Part shown: positions 21,533 to 30,347 of the stretch, in pieces
Position numbering within the stretch: position 1 is the first letter of the stretch
Layout of the letters: each line of letters begins with the position of its first letter
DNA from: an uncultured Eisenbergiella sp.
Lineage (GTDB): Bacteria > Bacillota > Clostridia > Lachnospirales > Lachnospiraceae
Direction of reading: 5' to 3'
Length of the DNA: 44,357 nucleotides
Assembly: GCA_947630215.1 (NCBI GenBank)
Contig: CANRGX010000018.1
Coordinates: forward strand, 1-44,357
Position numbers and translations under genes: made by a program
Notes under the pieces: model-generated
The model's input: the letters and a program-made list of their open reading frames with translations, nothing else
Databases searched by the model: none
What the model was told of the DNA's origin: nothing

Positions 21533-21958
21533 TCAGTCTTCTACTACAATACCCATGCTTCTGGCCGTGCCTGCGATCATGCTCATGGCCGCTTCGATGC
21601 TCGCCGCGTTCAGATCGGGCATCTTCATTTCCGCGATCTCACGGACCTTATCCTTGGAGATCGTCGCAACTTTGGTCTTGTTGGGAACGGCGGAGCCGCT
21701 CTTGAGATTGCAGGCCTTCTTCAGCAGTACTGCAGCAGGCGGAGTCTTGGTGATGAAACTGAAGCTTCTGTCTGCATATACCGTGATGACCACGGGGATA
21801 ATGACATCGCCCTTGTCAGCGGTTCTGGCATTGAACTGCTTGGTAAACTCGACGATGTTGACGCCATGCTGGCCCAGGGCGGGTCCCACCGGGGGAGCCG
21901 GTGTCGCCTTGCCGGCAGGAATCTGTAACTTAATGTAACCGGTAACTTTCTTTGCCAT
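21533..21958 (-). CDS. rplK: 50S ribosomal protein L11
   Basis: L11 binds the GTPase-associated centre of 23S rRNA. The start at 21958 ([18 protein letters not shown]) has AGGAGGTG 8 nt upstream and gives 141 residues, the usual length; an ATG three codons earlier lies too close to that site. The N-terminal proline-rich [16 protein letters not shown] is where thiopeptide antibiotics bind together with rRNA. The C-terminal RNA-binding domain ends [12 protein letters not shown]. It lies between nusG and rplA. The 114-nt gap from nusG is GC-rich and may fold, but no specific leader is recognised. Confidence 0.98.
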   Translation of the reverse strand: MAKKVTGYIKLQIPAGKATPAPPVGPALGQHGVNIVEFTKQFNARTADKGDVIIPVVITVYADRSFSFITKTPPAAVLLKKACNLKSGSAVPNKTKVATISKDKVREIAEMKMPDLNAASIEAAMSMIAGTARSMGIVVED

Positions 21959-22072
21959 TTTAGGCACCTCCTAATCTATTGTGGTATGGCGCAGCGTGCT
22001 CCCCGGCCTTACGGGGCGCTGCTTCCACGGCTCAACTGACGACGCGCCAGGCACGTCCCAGCGAACTTTCTA

Positions 22073-22591
22073 TTACTGCAGCTTTCTTACCTCCGCGAAG
22101 CTGATCTCCACAGGCGTCTCCCTGCCGAACAGCTCCACCGTAATGGTAACGGTCTGTTTGCCGTAATCTATCTTCTGGACGACGCCCACGGTATCCTTCC
22201 AGGCGCCGGAGACCACGACGATGGCGTCGTTCTCCGTAAAATCGATGGTGACGTTCTCCGTCCGGATCCCCAGAGGCTTTACTTCCGCTTCGCTTAACGG
22301 GACGGGCTTGCTGCCGGGCCCCACAAAGCCGGTCACACCTCTGGTATTGCGAACCACATACCAGGTATCGTCATTCATGACCATATTGACCAGCACATAG
22401 CCGGGAAAGAGCTTCTTCTGAACCGTCCGCTTCGCGCCGTTCTTCATTTCCACGACGTCCTGCATGGGAACGCGGACTTCCAGGATCTCATCCTGCAGAT
22501 GCCTGTTCTCGATGGTCTTTTCGAGGTCGGCCTTTACCTTATTCTCATATCCGGAATAGGTATGGGCCACATACCACTTCGCTTCTGCCAT
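22073..22591 (-). CDS. nusG: Transcription termination/antitermination factor NusG
   Basis: NusG binds the RNA polymerase clamp and links it to Rho or the ribosome. The 172-residue protein has the NGN domain (WYVAHTYSGYENKVK at the start; LFPGYVLVNM near 62-71; VRNTRGVTGFVG). A C-terminal KOW domain follows (about 120-172, including VVSGAWKDTVGVVQKID). A GAGGAG site lies just upstream. It is 16 nt downstream of secE, in the universally conserved secE-nusG pair. Confidence 0.98.
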   Translation of the reverse strand: MAEAKWYVAHTYSGYENKVKADLEKTIENRHLQDEILEVRVPMQDVVEMKNGAKRTVQKKLFPGYVLVNMVMNDDTWYVVRNTRGVTGFVGPGSKPVPLSEAEVKPLGIRTENVTIDFTENDAIVVVSGAWKDTVGVVQKIDYGKQTVTITVELFGRETPVEISFAEVRKLQ

Positions 22592-22607
22592 AAGAATCTC
22601 CTCACTG

Positions 22608-22805
22608 TCACATCGTCAAGAAATTGACGCCGAACTGCACGACGGTATCAATCAGCGCAATGAGCGCGCCGATCACGATGGAAACGCCCACCACTGCGAT
22701 GGACTGTTTCAAAAGAGTATTCTGATCCGGCCAAATGATTTTTTTAAATTCGGCTTTCACGCCGTCAAAGAACTTTTTGACAGACGCCTTTTCCTTGTTC
22801 GGCAT
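22608..22805 (-). CDS. secE: Preprotein translocase subunit SecE
   Basis: SecE clamps the SecY channel in the membrane. At 65 residues it is the short single-span form of Firmicutes. The amphipathic helix with the conserved KAEFKKIIWPDQ is followed by one transmembrane segment (about 36-60, QSIAVVGVSIVIGALIALID). The ATG follows AAAGGGG. It lies between rpmG and nusG. Confidence 0.97.
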   Translation of the reverse strand: MPNKEKASVKKFFDGVKAEFKKIIWPDQNTLLKQSIAVVGVSIVIGALIALIDTVVQFGVNFLTM

Positions 22806-22835
22806 ACGAAACCCCTTTCCCGACGCCCCCAGGGC

Positions 22836-22985
22836 TTATTTCGTTTCCTTATGCGTCGTGTGCTTTCTGCAGAATCTGCAGTATTTCATGGTCTCCATCC
22901 TGTCGGGATGCGCCTTCTTGTCCTTTGTCGTGTTGTAATTGCGCTGCTTGCACTCCGTACATGCCAACGTGATTCTGGTACGCAT
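22836..22985 (-). CDS. rpmG: 50S ribosomal protein L33, zinc-binding form
   Basis: L33 is a small ribosomal protein near the E site. The start at 22985 gives the usual 49 residues ([20 protein letters not shown]). The two CxxC pairs (CTEC and CRFC) mark the zinc-containing form, whose replacement by Cys-free paralogues during zinc limitation is known in other Firmicutes. It is the first gene of the rpmG-secE-nusG-rplK-rplA unit. An upstream in-frame ATG would add 40 residues with no family match and is rejected. Confidence 0.96.
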   Translation of the reverse strand: MRTRITLACTECKQRNYNTTKDKKAHPDRMETMKYCRFCRKHTTHKETK

Positions 22986-23116
22986 TTCTTCTACCTCCGT
23001 ATATACCCAAATCCTGTAACGGTACCGGCCTTTTCCTTGTGGGAATGCCCTGCGCAGGCCGGCGCCTTCGTGATTCAGAGCATAAAAAAAAGACCTAAAA
23101 TCCATCTTGCTATTCG

Positions 23117-23145
23117 ACTATAGCATAAGAGCGCGCATTCGTCAA
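23117..23145 (-). promoter_or_regulatory. Sigma-A promoter of rpmG-secE-nusG-rplKA
   Basis: Minus strand TTGACG (23145-23140), a 17-nt spacer, TATAGT (23122-23117). Transcription would start near 23110, leaving a leader of about 125 nt before rpmG. Confidence 0.82.
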
Positions 23146-23193
23146 CTCATTTTATGGAAAAAAGTTGAGAATGCTCGCCCGCCGCTTTTCCTG

Positions 23194-24321
23194 TCAGTCT
23201 CCGGCCTGTGCGCGCGCCATGTCCAGCGCGCTGCGGATGACCTTGTCCATATCGTAATATTGATACTGGCCCAGACGGCCGCCGAAGAAAACGTTCTTCT
23301 CCCGGGCGGCCAGCGCCGCGTATTTGTCGTAGAGGGCGCCGTTCTTTTCGTCGTTGATGGGGTAATAGGGCTCGTCGCCCTGGCGCCACTCGGCCGGGTA
23401 CTCCCGGGTGATCACGGTTCCCTTCCCCACGCCGGGCTCAAAATGCTTATGCTCAATGACCCTCGTGTAGGGGACGTCGCGGCTGGTGTAGTTGACCACG
23501 GCGTTTCCCTGATAGTTGTCCTCCTCCGGCAGGACCTCCGTCTCAAAGCGTAAGGAGCGGTACTCCAGCGCGCCGTACCGGTATCCGTAATACTCGTCGA
23601 TCATTCCCGTATAAAGGAGCTTCTCCCAGGTGTCCCGGTCAGATGCGGGCCGTTTTTCATTTTCCTTCAGGAACGCCCGGTAGGAAAGTCCCGTGCGCAC
23701 CTCGCAGCCCTCCAGCAGTTTTTCTACGATCTGCGTGTAGCCGCCGTCCGGAATCCCCTGAAAAGGATCGTTAAAATAGTTGTTGTCGTAGGTGAAGCGC
23801 AGCGGAAGCCTCTTTATGATAAAGGCCGGCAGCTCCCGGCAGTCCCTGCCCCACTGCTTTTCGGTATACCCCTTCACCAGCTTTTCATAGACGTCCGTCC
23901 CCACTAAAGAAAGGGCCTGCTCCTCCAGATTTTTCGGTTCCCGAATGTGCAGCTTTTCGATCTGCGACGCAATTACGGCCTTCGCCTGCGCCGGCGTCCG
24001 GACGTTCCACATTTTGCTGAAGGTATTCATATTGAAGGGCAGGTTGTAAAGCTCGTCCCCATACACCGCCACCGGAGAATTGATAAAGGGATGAAACGGC
24101 ACAATTTGGTTTACATAATTCCAAACCTCCCGATCGGAAGTATGAAAAATATGCGCGCCGTACCGGTGTACGGAAATCCCCATCACCTTTTCGGTATAAA
24201 TGTTGCCCGCGATATGATCCCGTCTTTCCACCAGCAGCACCCTGCGTCCCCGCGCGCGCATCTCGTGTGCGAAAACCGCGGCGAACAGGCCTGTCCCGGC
24301 GATCAGATAATCATAGTGCAT
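23194..24321 (-). CDS. glf: UDP-galactopyranose mutase
   Basis: This flavoenzyme interconverts UDP-galactopyranose and UDP-galactofuranose, supplying galactofuranose for cell-surface polysaccharides. The start at 24321 (MHYDYLIAGTGLFAAVFAHE) follows GGAAGGTAGGG and gives 375 residues, the family length. The N-terminal FAD dinucleotide motif reads GTGLFA, with Ala where a third Gly is common. Family segments RRDHIAGNIYTE, GAHIFHTSDREVWNYVN, FNMNTFSKMW and GYTEKQWG are clear, and the C-terminus has GRLGQYQYYDMDKVI. It is a single gene downstream of an XRE regulator with no glycosyltransferase nearby, so the polymer it serves is not shown here. Confidence 0.95.
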   Translation of the reverse strand: MHYDYLIAGTGLFAAVFAHEMRARGRRVLLVERRDHIAGNIYTEKVMGISVHRYGAHIFHTSDREVWNYVNQIVPFHPFINSPVAVYGDELYNLPFNMNTFSKMWNVRTPAQAKAVIASQIEKLHIREPKNLEEQALSLVGTDVYEKLVKGYTEKQWGRDCRELPAFIIKRLPLRFTYDNNYFNDPFQGIPDGGYTQIVEKLLEGCEVRTGLSYRAFLKENEKRPASDRDTWEKLLYTGMIDEYYGYRYGALEYRSLRFETEVLPEEDNYQGNAVVNYTSRDVPYTRVIEHKHFEPGVGKGTVITREYPAEWRQGDEPYYPINDEKNGALYDKYAALAAREKNVFFGGRLGQYQYYDMDKVIRSALDMARAQAGD

Positions 24322-24378
24322 CTTTTTCCCTACCTTCCGCCGGCCGGTCACTTTCCGCAGCCGTCCGGCGCTTGTTTT

Positions 24379-24714
24379 TTATTTTGCGCGATATTTCTTG
24401 ATCTGCACGAAATCGTCCATCAGCTCCAGTACCTTGTCGCGCCCCTCCTGATTGAGCTTGACATAGTACTGCATCACACGGTTTTCCAGCAGCTGTTCGC
24501 TGATGGTGGTATCCCGTTCCAGGGAACTGAAATCCACCGGATTCAGATTCAGTTTATTGCACATCTTGATGACCGTTCCATAGGCCATCCCGTCGATGCC
24601 GCGTTCCAGAGCCGTCACCAGGGTACTGTAAGGGATCTGCATTTCCAGCGCAAACTGTCTCACGCTCCTGTACTGGCTCAAAATTTCCTTTTTTAAAATC
24701 TGTGCTTTCGTCAT
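24379..24714 (-). CDS. XRE-family helix-turn-helix regulator
   Basis: The start at 24714 (MTKAQILKKEILSQYRSVRQ) has GGAGGAAAAGAG immediately upstream and gives 111 residues. The N-terminal Cro/C1-type helix-turn-helix (about 14-65, SVRQFALEMQIPYSTLVTAL) is followed by a charged helical C-terminus of unknown role. The gene lies 57 nt upstream of glf in the same direction and may share its transcript. A promoter with an extended -10 lies in the divergent gap (24805-24834). The target is not visible. Confidence 0.85.
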   Translation of the reverse strand: MTKAQILKKEILSQYRSVRQFALEMQIPYSTLVTALERGIDGMAYGTVIKMCNKLNLNPVDFSSLERDTTISEQLLENRVMQYYVKLNQEGRDKVLELMDDFVQIKKYRAK

Positions 24715-24804
24715 CTCTTTTCCTCCATTTCGTTTTGCATGAATAACGTTATTTCGCGCATATCCGAATGGATTGTCGGTCAATTTCGGTTACTCACTTC
24801 CGCC

Positions 24805-24834
24805 ATTATACACCATAACCCGTTCCCCTTGCAA
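24805..24834 (-). promoter_or_regulatory. Promoter of the XRE regulator (and possibly glf)
   Basis: Minus strand TTGCAA (24834-24829), an 18-nt spacer ending in TG, TATAAT (24810-24805). The TG makes an extended -10 element. The leader to the regulator start is about 85 nt. Confidence 0.7.
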
Positions 24835-24932
24835 CCGGAAAGCTTTGAACAAAATATGAATTTTATGGCATTTACCCGTTAATTTTTACCGCAAAAAAAT
24901 ACAAGTTCTTCTGTCTTTGACGCGCTCTTGTC

Positions 24933-24961
24933 TTGACAGACGGACCCCTCTCCCTTAAAAT
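24933..24961 (+). promoter_or_regulatory. Promoter of the unknown gene at 25014
   Basis: TTGACA (24933-24938), a 17-nt spacer, TAAAAT (24956-24961). It is well placed 53 nt before the start codon and supports 25014-25433 as a real gene. Confidence 0.78.
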
Positions 24962-25013
24962 CTTATCAAACGCTCCCTTTCCCCAACCGGAAAGGAAAAA
25001 GGAAGGTGTCTCC

Positions 25014-25433
25014 ATGAGCTGGAACGAAACCTGTCTGAACGCCCTGACGCGGGCCGGTCTGTTTGAGAACGATGCCCACAGAACCCGTTTTCAGGATTTT
25101 CTGGACTGTTTTTCCGATAAGCCGTTTTTTTGCAAAGGCGTATGCAAATGTATGTATCTGTCCGCCTGGGATGAGGAACATTTCCGGATCCTTCTGGAAA
25201 CGCTGTCCCACATGACGCTGGGCAGGGACCGGGATACCAAGGATATGCGCACGCTGGGCGTCTCCTTTGCAGAGGAAACGCCCGGCGATGAAACGTATCT
25301 TTATCTGTTGTCCGTTTCCTATCTGGACAATTCCGAATTTCATCTGGATGAAAACGTGCAGCTCTCCGAACGCACGGCCTACCTCATCCGGCGCGCCCAA
25401 CAGGCCGCCGCCATCATAGATCAGGTGACGTGA
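25014..25433 (+). CDS. Hypothetical protein, 139 residues
   Basis: I do not recognise a family. The start at ATG 25014 (MSWNETCLNALTRAGLFEND) has GGAAGG upstream and its own promoter. The product looks soluble and acidic, with three Cys near CKGVCKCMYLSAW (about 42-54). It has no signal peptide or membrane segment, and its C-terminal helix is Ala/Arg/Gln-rich. It is read divergently from the XRE regulator and convergently with the GH27 gene, whose stop lies 2 nt beyond its own. A CxxxC-C arrangement could bind metal, but this is a guess. Confidence 0.7.
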   Translation: MSWNETCLNALTRAGLFENDAHRTRFQDFLDCFSDKPFFCKGVCKCMYLSAWDEEHFRILLETLSHMTLGRDRDTKDMRTLGVSFAEETPGDETYLYLLSVSYLDNSEFHLDENVQLSERTAYLIRRAQQAAAIIDQVT

Positions 25434-25435
25434 GC

Positions 25436-26740
25436 CTATGCGCGGATCCGGAATACCTTCGCTCCGTGGGCCGGCACTTCTGCCGCGATATGCCCCTGCT
25501 GCCGGCTTTCCTGCTTCTCCCAAAGCTCCGTCAGCACAAGTATCCGGTCGTCTTCATATCCTTCCTCCAGTTCCCCCACGTCCACCGAAACCGTCTGCGC
25601 CCTGTCCTCCAGATTAAACAGGGCCACGCACACCTCTTTGGTCTTTTCGTCCCGGTTTTTCCACACGGCACACCCGTCGTTTCGCCGGATCTGGCTCCGG
25701 CGTCTGTTTTCTCCCAGAAGCGCCAGAATATCGCGGTTTTGCAGCAGGGAAAGCGTCCAGTTATCCAGCAGTGTCAGTTCCGCTCCCAGCATCAGCGGGG
25801 AACCGAACATACACCAGAGACTCAGCATGGTTTTCTGTTCATCCGGCGTAAACCGGGTGTTTCTCTCCGTGCCAAAGCCCTTGCCGATCCGGCCCAGCGG
25901 AAGCATATCGCAGTCCGGATAGCAGCCCTGCTTTCCGTGATCCTGCCACAGCTCACAGCGGGCGAACATGGCCTTGAGCAGATCCCAGTTGTCCCAGAAA
26001 TCGTCCGTGATCCGCCACATATTCGCATATTTGCCGTATTCCCAGGCGCGCTGGATCTGCGCGGGGCCGGGCGACAGGCTCAGGACGATGGGACGCCCCG
26101 CCTTTTGGATGGCCCGCTGGATCATCCGCGTCTCCTCCCAGCCGGAAAAGGGAACCTGGCGGTACATCCAGCTGTCGCAGATGTCGTCGCACTTGATAAA
26201 GTCCACCCCCCAGTCCGCGTACAGACGGAACAGGGAATCATAATAGGCCTGTCCGGCCGGCACAGCCCTTACGCCGTACATATCGGGGTTCCAGCCGCAG
26301 ATGGAGGAAGGATCGGCCGCCTGGTCCGCCGTGGCGTCATACCCTTCTATGGGACAGTGCAGATGGGCCGCCCTGCGGGGAATGCCGCGCATGATATGGA
26401 TGCCGAATTTCAGCCCCAGGCTGTGGATATACTCCGCCAGCGGGCCAAAACCCCTGCCTCCCGCCGAGGAGGGGAAGCGCCGGGGACTGGGCAGGAACCG
26501 GCCATAGACGTCCATTTCCTGATCCCCAAAGGGAATATACTGGTACTCATTCCTGCGGGTGCCCGCGTCGTTGGCGTACCACTGGATATCCACCACCACA
26601 TACTCCCAGCCGTATTCCTTCAGATGGGCCGCCATGTAATCCGCATTGGCCTTCACCTGTTCCTCCGTCACCGTGGTGTCATAATAATCATAGCTGTTCC
26701 AGCCCATGGGCGGGGTGGGCGCAAACTGATTTTTATCCAT
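25436..26740 (-). CDS. Glycoside hydrolase family 27, probable alpha-galactosidase
   Basis: GH27 enzymes remove terminal alpha-galactose with retention of configuration. The 434-residue protein begins with the family signature APTPPMGWNSYDYY. Asp185 in DFIKCDD is the expected nucleophile, and the RITDDFWDNW segment (about 243-252) carries the acid/base Asp. MFGSPLMLG is typical, and the last 80 residues form a C-terminal beta domain. There is no signal peptide, so it acts on imported oligosaccharides in the cytoplasm. Some GH27 members act on beta-arabinopyranose instead. It is the last of three hydrolase genes on this strand, 27 nt after the GH8 gene, and is presumably co-transcribed with it. 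Confidence 0.9.
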   Translation of the reverse strand: MDKNQFAPTPPMGWNSYDYYDTTVTEEQVKANADYMAAHLKEYGWEYVVVDIQWYANDAGTRRNEYQYIPFGDQEMDVYGRFLPSPRRFPSSAGGRGFGPLAEYIHSLGLKFGIHIMRGIPRRAAHLHCPIEGYDATADQAADPSSICGWNPDMYGVRAVPAGQAYYDSLFRLYADWGVDFIKCDDICDSWMYRQVPFSGWEETRMIQRAIQKAGRPIVLSLSPGPAQIQRAWEYGKYANMWRITDDFWDNWDLLKAMFARCELWQDHGKQGCYPDCDMLPLGRIGKGFGTERNTRFTPDEQKTMLSLWCMFGSPLMLGAELTLLDNWTLSLLQNRDILALLGENRRRSQIRRNDGCAVWKNRDEKTKEVCVALFNLEDRAQTVSVDVGELEEGYEDDRILVLTELWEKQESRQQGHIAAEVPAHGAKVFRIRA

Positions 26741-26767
26741 TTTTGTTATCCTTTCTTCCCGTCCGGA

Positions 26768-27922
26768 TCACCAGATCCGGTAATTTCCGCTCAGCGCCAG
26801 CAGGGCAAACAGATACAGGCAGTTGTCATAGTACCTTCTCCCGCCCCTGCGAAGCGGCTGATTCCAGAACCATTCCACCCAGCCGGCCGCCGTCGCGTAA
26901 TCGCTGCCATCCTCCGGTTCGGTCGTCAACGCTCCCTGGGCCGTCGTCGCTAAAAGGCCCAGCGGATGCAGAACCGTCTGCCCGGTAGGCGTCCCGTCCG
27001 TCTCAAACACGCATCTGGCCGCTTCCAGATCCGTACCCAGAAACCGCATCTGCCGCAGGGGCGCGCCCTTCTGTCCTTCGTCTATGCCAAACCAGAGCCA
27101 GTCCAGCCCGATGTTTGCTGCCGTGCGATAGGCGTCGCTGTAAAACTTATCGTGGATTTCTCCCCAGGGCATGGCCCTGCGCACGGGCGATCCGTCAAAC
27201 TCCCCGTACTCCGGGTTCAGCCCCGTGACGGGATGACACGCCCTGGCCAGATATTTCCTGCTGGCCCGTGCCGCCTCCTTCCAGAAGGGCCTGTCCTTTT
27301 CATCCGCCCAGAGGGAGAACAGTTCGTAGAAGTGCGGCAGATGGTAGGACGGATCGGTAAACGGACTGCCGGGCGTGAACAAAATCAGCTTGTTCTCCCG
27401 ATTCCACATGGGCTGGCCGCTTCTGCCGTTTTCCCCCTTGTGCAGGCAGGCGCGCAGAATCTGTCGGGCCTCGCCGGAATAGTTGAAGATGCCCTCGCCG
27501 TCCCCCCACCTGTGGGAAGCGAAAAACAGCGCCATCGCAAAAAATTCTTCGCCGTCCGGAGCCGGCCCGTAGGAATTCTTCTTTCCATCCGGTGTACAGG
27601 ACCAGGCGAAGTATCCCTCGTTTTCTCCTTCTTCCATATACATATAGGTCTTCGCCCATTTCCAGATGCGGTCAAACTCTGCCTTGCGATCCAGCTGCAC
27701 GCACAGCATCATTCCGTAGGACATTCCCTCTGTCCGGGCGTCATGGTTGCCGGTGTCCTCCAGATAGCCCATATCCGCCCCGGCCTCATGATAAATCCGC
27801 TCCTCAGGGCTGCCGTAAAAAAAGGTCTGCACGGCCGCCGCGATCCTGTCCTGTATTTCCGCTTCGCTTTTCCCGATCTCCGCAAAAAAATTCCGGTAGC
27901 TCCCCGTTTCAAACGCGCCCAT
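26768..27922 (-). CDS. GH8 reducing-end xylose-releasing exo-oligoxylanase (Rex-like)
   Basis: Rex enzymes release xylose from the reducing end of xylo-oligosaccharides by inversion. The start at 27922 (MGAFETGSYRNFFAEIGKSE) follows an AAAGGA site, giving 384 residues close to the Bacillus halodurans enzyme. Alignment from memory is strong over the whole length. Examples are RTEGMSYGMM with the acid Glu near 65, FAWSCTPDGKKNSYGPAPDG, FFASHRWGDG and DPSYHLPHFYELFSLWA. YSDAYRTAANIG carries the likely base Asp near 263, and RRYYDNCLYLFALLALSGNY closes the domain. An ATG 99 nt upstream would add a basic stretch with no family match. No signal peptide, so it is cytoplasmic. It is flanked by GH31 and GH27 genes in one direction. 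Confidence 0.92.
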   Translation of the reverse strand: MGAFETGSYRNFFAEIGKSEAEIQDRIAAAVQTFFYGSPEERIYHEAGADMGYLEDTGNHDARTEGMSYGMMLCVQLDRKAEFDRIWKWAKTYMYMEEGENEGYFAWSCTPDGKKNSYGPAPDGEEFFAMALFFASHRWGDGEGIFNYSGEARQILRACLHKGENGRSGQPMWNRENKLILFTPGSPFTDPSYHLPHFYELFSLWADEKDRPFWKEAARASRKYLARACHPVTGLNPEYGEFDGSPVRRAMPWGEIHDKFYSDAYRTAANIGLDWLWFGIDEGQKGAPLRQMRFLGTDLEAARCVFETDGTPTGQTVLHPLGLLATTAQGALTTEPEDGSDYATAAGWVEWFWNQPLRRGGRRYYDNCLYLFALLALSGNYRIW

Positions 27923-28036
27923 TCTTTTTTCCTTTCTGCCGCCCTTCCCGGAAGACGGCCCCGTATTTTTCACCGCTATCATAGCATAGTTTCCGTTGTT
28001 TTTCCATCTTTCCTTCCCCAAACTTTTCCTTTCGCC

Positions 28037-30325
28037 CTACGGCCTTACCACGACCCATTCTTCGATCTCAAAATCCTTGTTTTCCTTCTCCATGGGCCGG
28101 ATTTCCCCGGTTTGAAACGCTTGCTCTGCTTCCTTCCAGCGTAAGGCCGTCAGACGGTATTCTCCCGATTCGTACCCGTATCCGTCACCTGCGTCTTCAT
28201 AGAAAAGCAGCTCCGCGTCCGCGCCCGAAAAGACCCTGGCCTGCAGCCCCGGTTTTTGTTCCTCCGAAGAGAGGGCCGGTCTGGCCAAAAGCAAAATTGT
28301 CCCCGCCTTTACAAACAGAGGGATCCGCGTAAGCGGCGCGTCCGCATCGATCCACTGTCCGCCTTCATAGCAGGCGTCCGTCCAAAAGTCGTACCACTTA
28401 CACCCTGCCGGCAGGTAGACGCGCCTGTGGGCCGGGCCCTTGTCCAGCCGGACGGAATTTGCCCCGTACCAGAACGGCTCCGTCACCGGACAGACCATCA
28501 GGTCCGGGCCGAACAGATACTGATCCCGGATCTCCCACACCTCCCGATCCTCCGGAAAGGCAAAGGCAAGAAAGCGGATGAGCGAACGATCCTGCAGATA
28601 ACACAGACCCGCCAGTGAATACAGATAGGGAAGCAGCCGGTAACGGAGCGCATTCGCCGCCAAAAGCGCGTCGTAAAAGGGCTGTTCTTTGTTGGCAAAC
28701 TGCCACAGCTCCCTGTGGCAGTCTGTCCCATGCCCCCGGAAAACGGGGAGAAACGCCGCCCACTGATACCATCTGACAAACAGCTCCCGGTAGCCTAAGT
28801 CCGCAGTGGTATCCGGATACTCGCCCTTCCAGTACCAGTAATCCCCGTTCTTTACAAAAAAGCCCCCGATATCCACCGTCCAGTAAGGGAGTCCGCTGGC
28901 GCAAAAATGCAGCCCCGCCGCGATCTGACGCCGCAGCGTCTCCCAGGAAGCCTCCACATCTCCCGACCAGAGCACTACGCCATACCGCTGCTGCCCGGTG
29001 GTGCCGCTTCTGGTCAGATTGCATACCCGCCTCCCATAACAGGCCCTCTGTCCTTCATAGAGGGTGCGGGCATGGTACAGGCCGAAAGCGTCCATCTGCT
29101 CTGCCGGCATTGCCTGCCCCGCCGTCTGACAGTATTCCTCATACATCCGAGAGGCCTCCGGCCGCGTCCGGTGATTCCATTCCGGGGTAAACGGCTCGCT
29201 GTTGTCACACCACCAGGCGTCCACGCCGTACCGCGCCAGTCCCCTCTCTGTCTGCTTCCAGTAGAGGGCCCGCGCCTCCTCCCGGAACGGATCATAGACG
29301 GTCTGCCCCGGAAGAAGCAGGCCCTTTTCCCGAAATTCCCGGTAATTTTCCGTAGATTCCTCCATATTGGGCCATATGGAAAGCATGAAATGCACATGGT
29401 TTTCATGCAGGGATGCGATCATTGCCGCCGGATCGGGAAAGCGCGTGGGATCGAAGTTCTTCTGCCCCCATTTGCCGTCCTCCCAGGAACACCAGTCCAG
29501 GACGATGCAGTCCAGGCCAATCCCGCGCTTTCTATAGGCAAGCGCCGTTTCCAGTATTTCCTCCTGGGTCTCATAGCGCTCCTGCGACTGCCAGTAGCCA
29601 TACGCCCACCGGGGAAGGAGCGCCGCCTTTCCGGTCAGCTTCCGGTATCCGGCGATCACGCCGTCCATGCTCCCTCCGTTGATAAAGTAAAAATCCATCT
29701 CCCGGTCGGCTTCCGTATAAAGGTAGGAACCGTAAACCGTATCCGAAAAGATCAGAGGGCTGTAGGTGTCCGTCAAAATCCCATAGCCCTTCGTCGATAC
29801 CAGCATGGGCACCGCGATCTTCCGGTTGGCCTGATGCACATAGACCGTCTGCCTGCGTAAGGATCCCAGTCCTTCCTCCTGCTGCCCCAGGCCGTACAGC
29901 GCCTCGTCTCCCCACACCAGATGCAGTCTCGTATGATACCGCACCCCGTCCGAAATCCGGGAGACGGGAAACTCCTCCAGCTCCTTGCTGTCCTTCTCCC
30001 GCTCCCGCAAAAGCAGCGTCCCGTTTTGGTCGTAATACCGATAGGAAGCGGTTTCTTTGCAGACGACCAGCTCCACATGGGCCAGCCGCAGAATCACTTC
30101 CTCCGGCGTTTCCTCAAACGTCCAGTTTGCGTACACGCCCTTTTCTGTCACGCCCGGCTTTTCTGCTTCCGAAAAAGCCTCCTTTTCCGTGTAGGTTATC
30201 CGGATAATCCTGTCATTTTTGGGTTCCAGCCGGTGCGTCCCGGCCTCGGAAGAAAGGTACAGCCTGTCATTGTGCCGCACGGCCCCGGTGATGGCGCGGC
30301 TTTTGGGTTTCCTTGCAGTCAGCAT
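28037..30325 (-). CDS. Glycoside hydrolase family 31, probable alpha-xylosidase or alpha-glucosidase
   Basis: GH31 enzymes are retaining exo-acting alpha-glycosidases. The 762-residue protein has an N-terminal beta-sandwich (1-230), a TIM barrel (about 235-590) and C-terminal beta domains. The nucleophile is Asp374 in WWCDNSEP and the acid/base is near Asp456 in LWSGDVEASWE. The barrel entry LPRWAYGYWQSQERY and GLDCIVLDW fit the family. Placement next to a Rex-type GH8 and a GH27 favours alpha-xylosidase acting on xyloglucan or decorated xylan fragments, but substrate cannot be fixed from sequence alone. No signal peptide is seen. The ribosome binding site is GAAAGGAAAA. The first gene of the cluster, it lies 72 nt after the ABC ATPase gene with a terminator between. 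Confidence 0.9.
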   Translation of the reverse strand: MLTARKPKSRAITGAVRHNDRLYLSSEAGTHRLEPKNDRIIRITYTEKEAFSEAEKPGVTEKGVYANWTFEETPEEVILRLAHVELVVCKETASYRYYDQNGTLLLREREKDSKELEEFPVSRISDGVRYHTRLHLVWGDEALYGLGQQEEGLGSLRRQTVYVHQANRKIAVPMLVSTKGYGILTDTYSPLIFSDTVYGSYLYTEADREMDFYFINGGSMDGVIAGYRKLTGKAALLPRWAYGYWQSQERYETQEEILETALAYRKRGIGLDCIVLDWCSWEDGKWGQKNFDPTRFPDPAAMIASLHENHVHFMLSIWPNMEESTENYREFREKGLLLPGQTVYDPFREEARALYWKQTERGLARYGVDAWWCDNSEPFTPEWNHRTRPEASRMYEEYCQTAGQAMPAEQMDAFGLYHARTLYEGQRACYGRRVCNLTRSGTTGQQRYGVVLWSGDVEASWETLRRQIAAGLHFCASGLPYWTVDIGGFFVKNGDYWYWKGEYPDTTADLGYRELFVRWYQWAAFLPVFRGHGTDCHRELWQFANKEQPFYDALLAANALRYRLLPYLYSLAGLCYLQDRSLIRFLAFAFPEDREVWEIRDQYLFGPDLMVCPVTEPFWYGANSVRLDKGPAHRRVYLPAGCKWYDFWTDACYEGGQWIDADAPLTRIPLFVKAGTILLLARPALSSEEQKPGLQARVFSGADAELLFYEDAGDGYGYESGEYRLTALRWKEAEQAFQTGEIRPMEKENKDFEIEEWVVVRP

Positions 30326-30347
30326 TTTCTTTTTCCTTTCCCGTTTC

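Noticed and set aside
25430-26953. Plus-strand open frame (507 codons) opposite the GH27 gene
   Set aside because: Antisense of a clear GH27 enzyme; His/Arg/Pro-rich and without a family.
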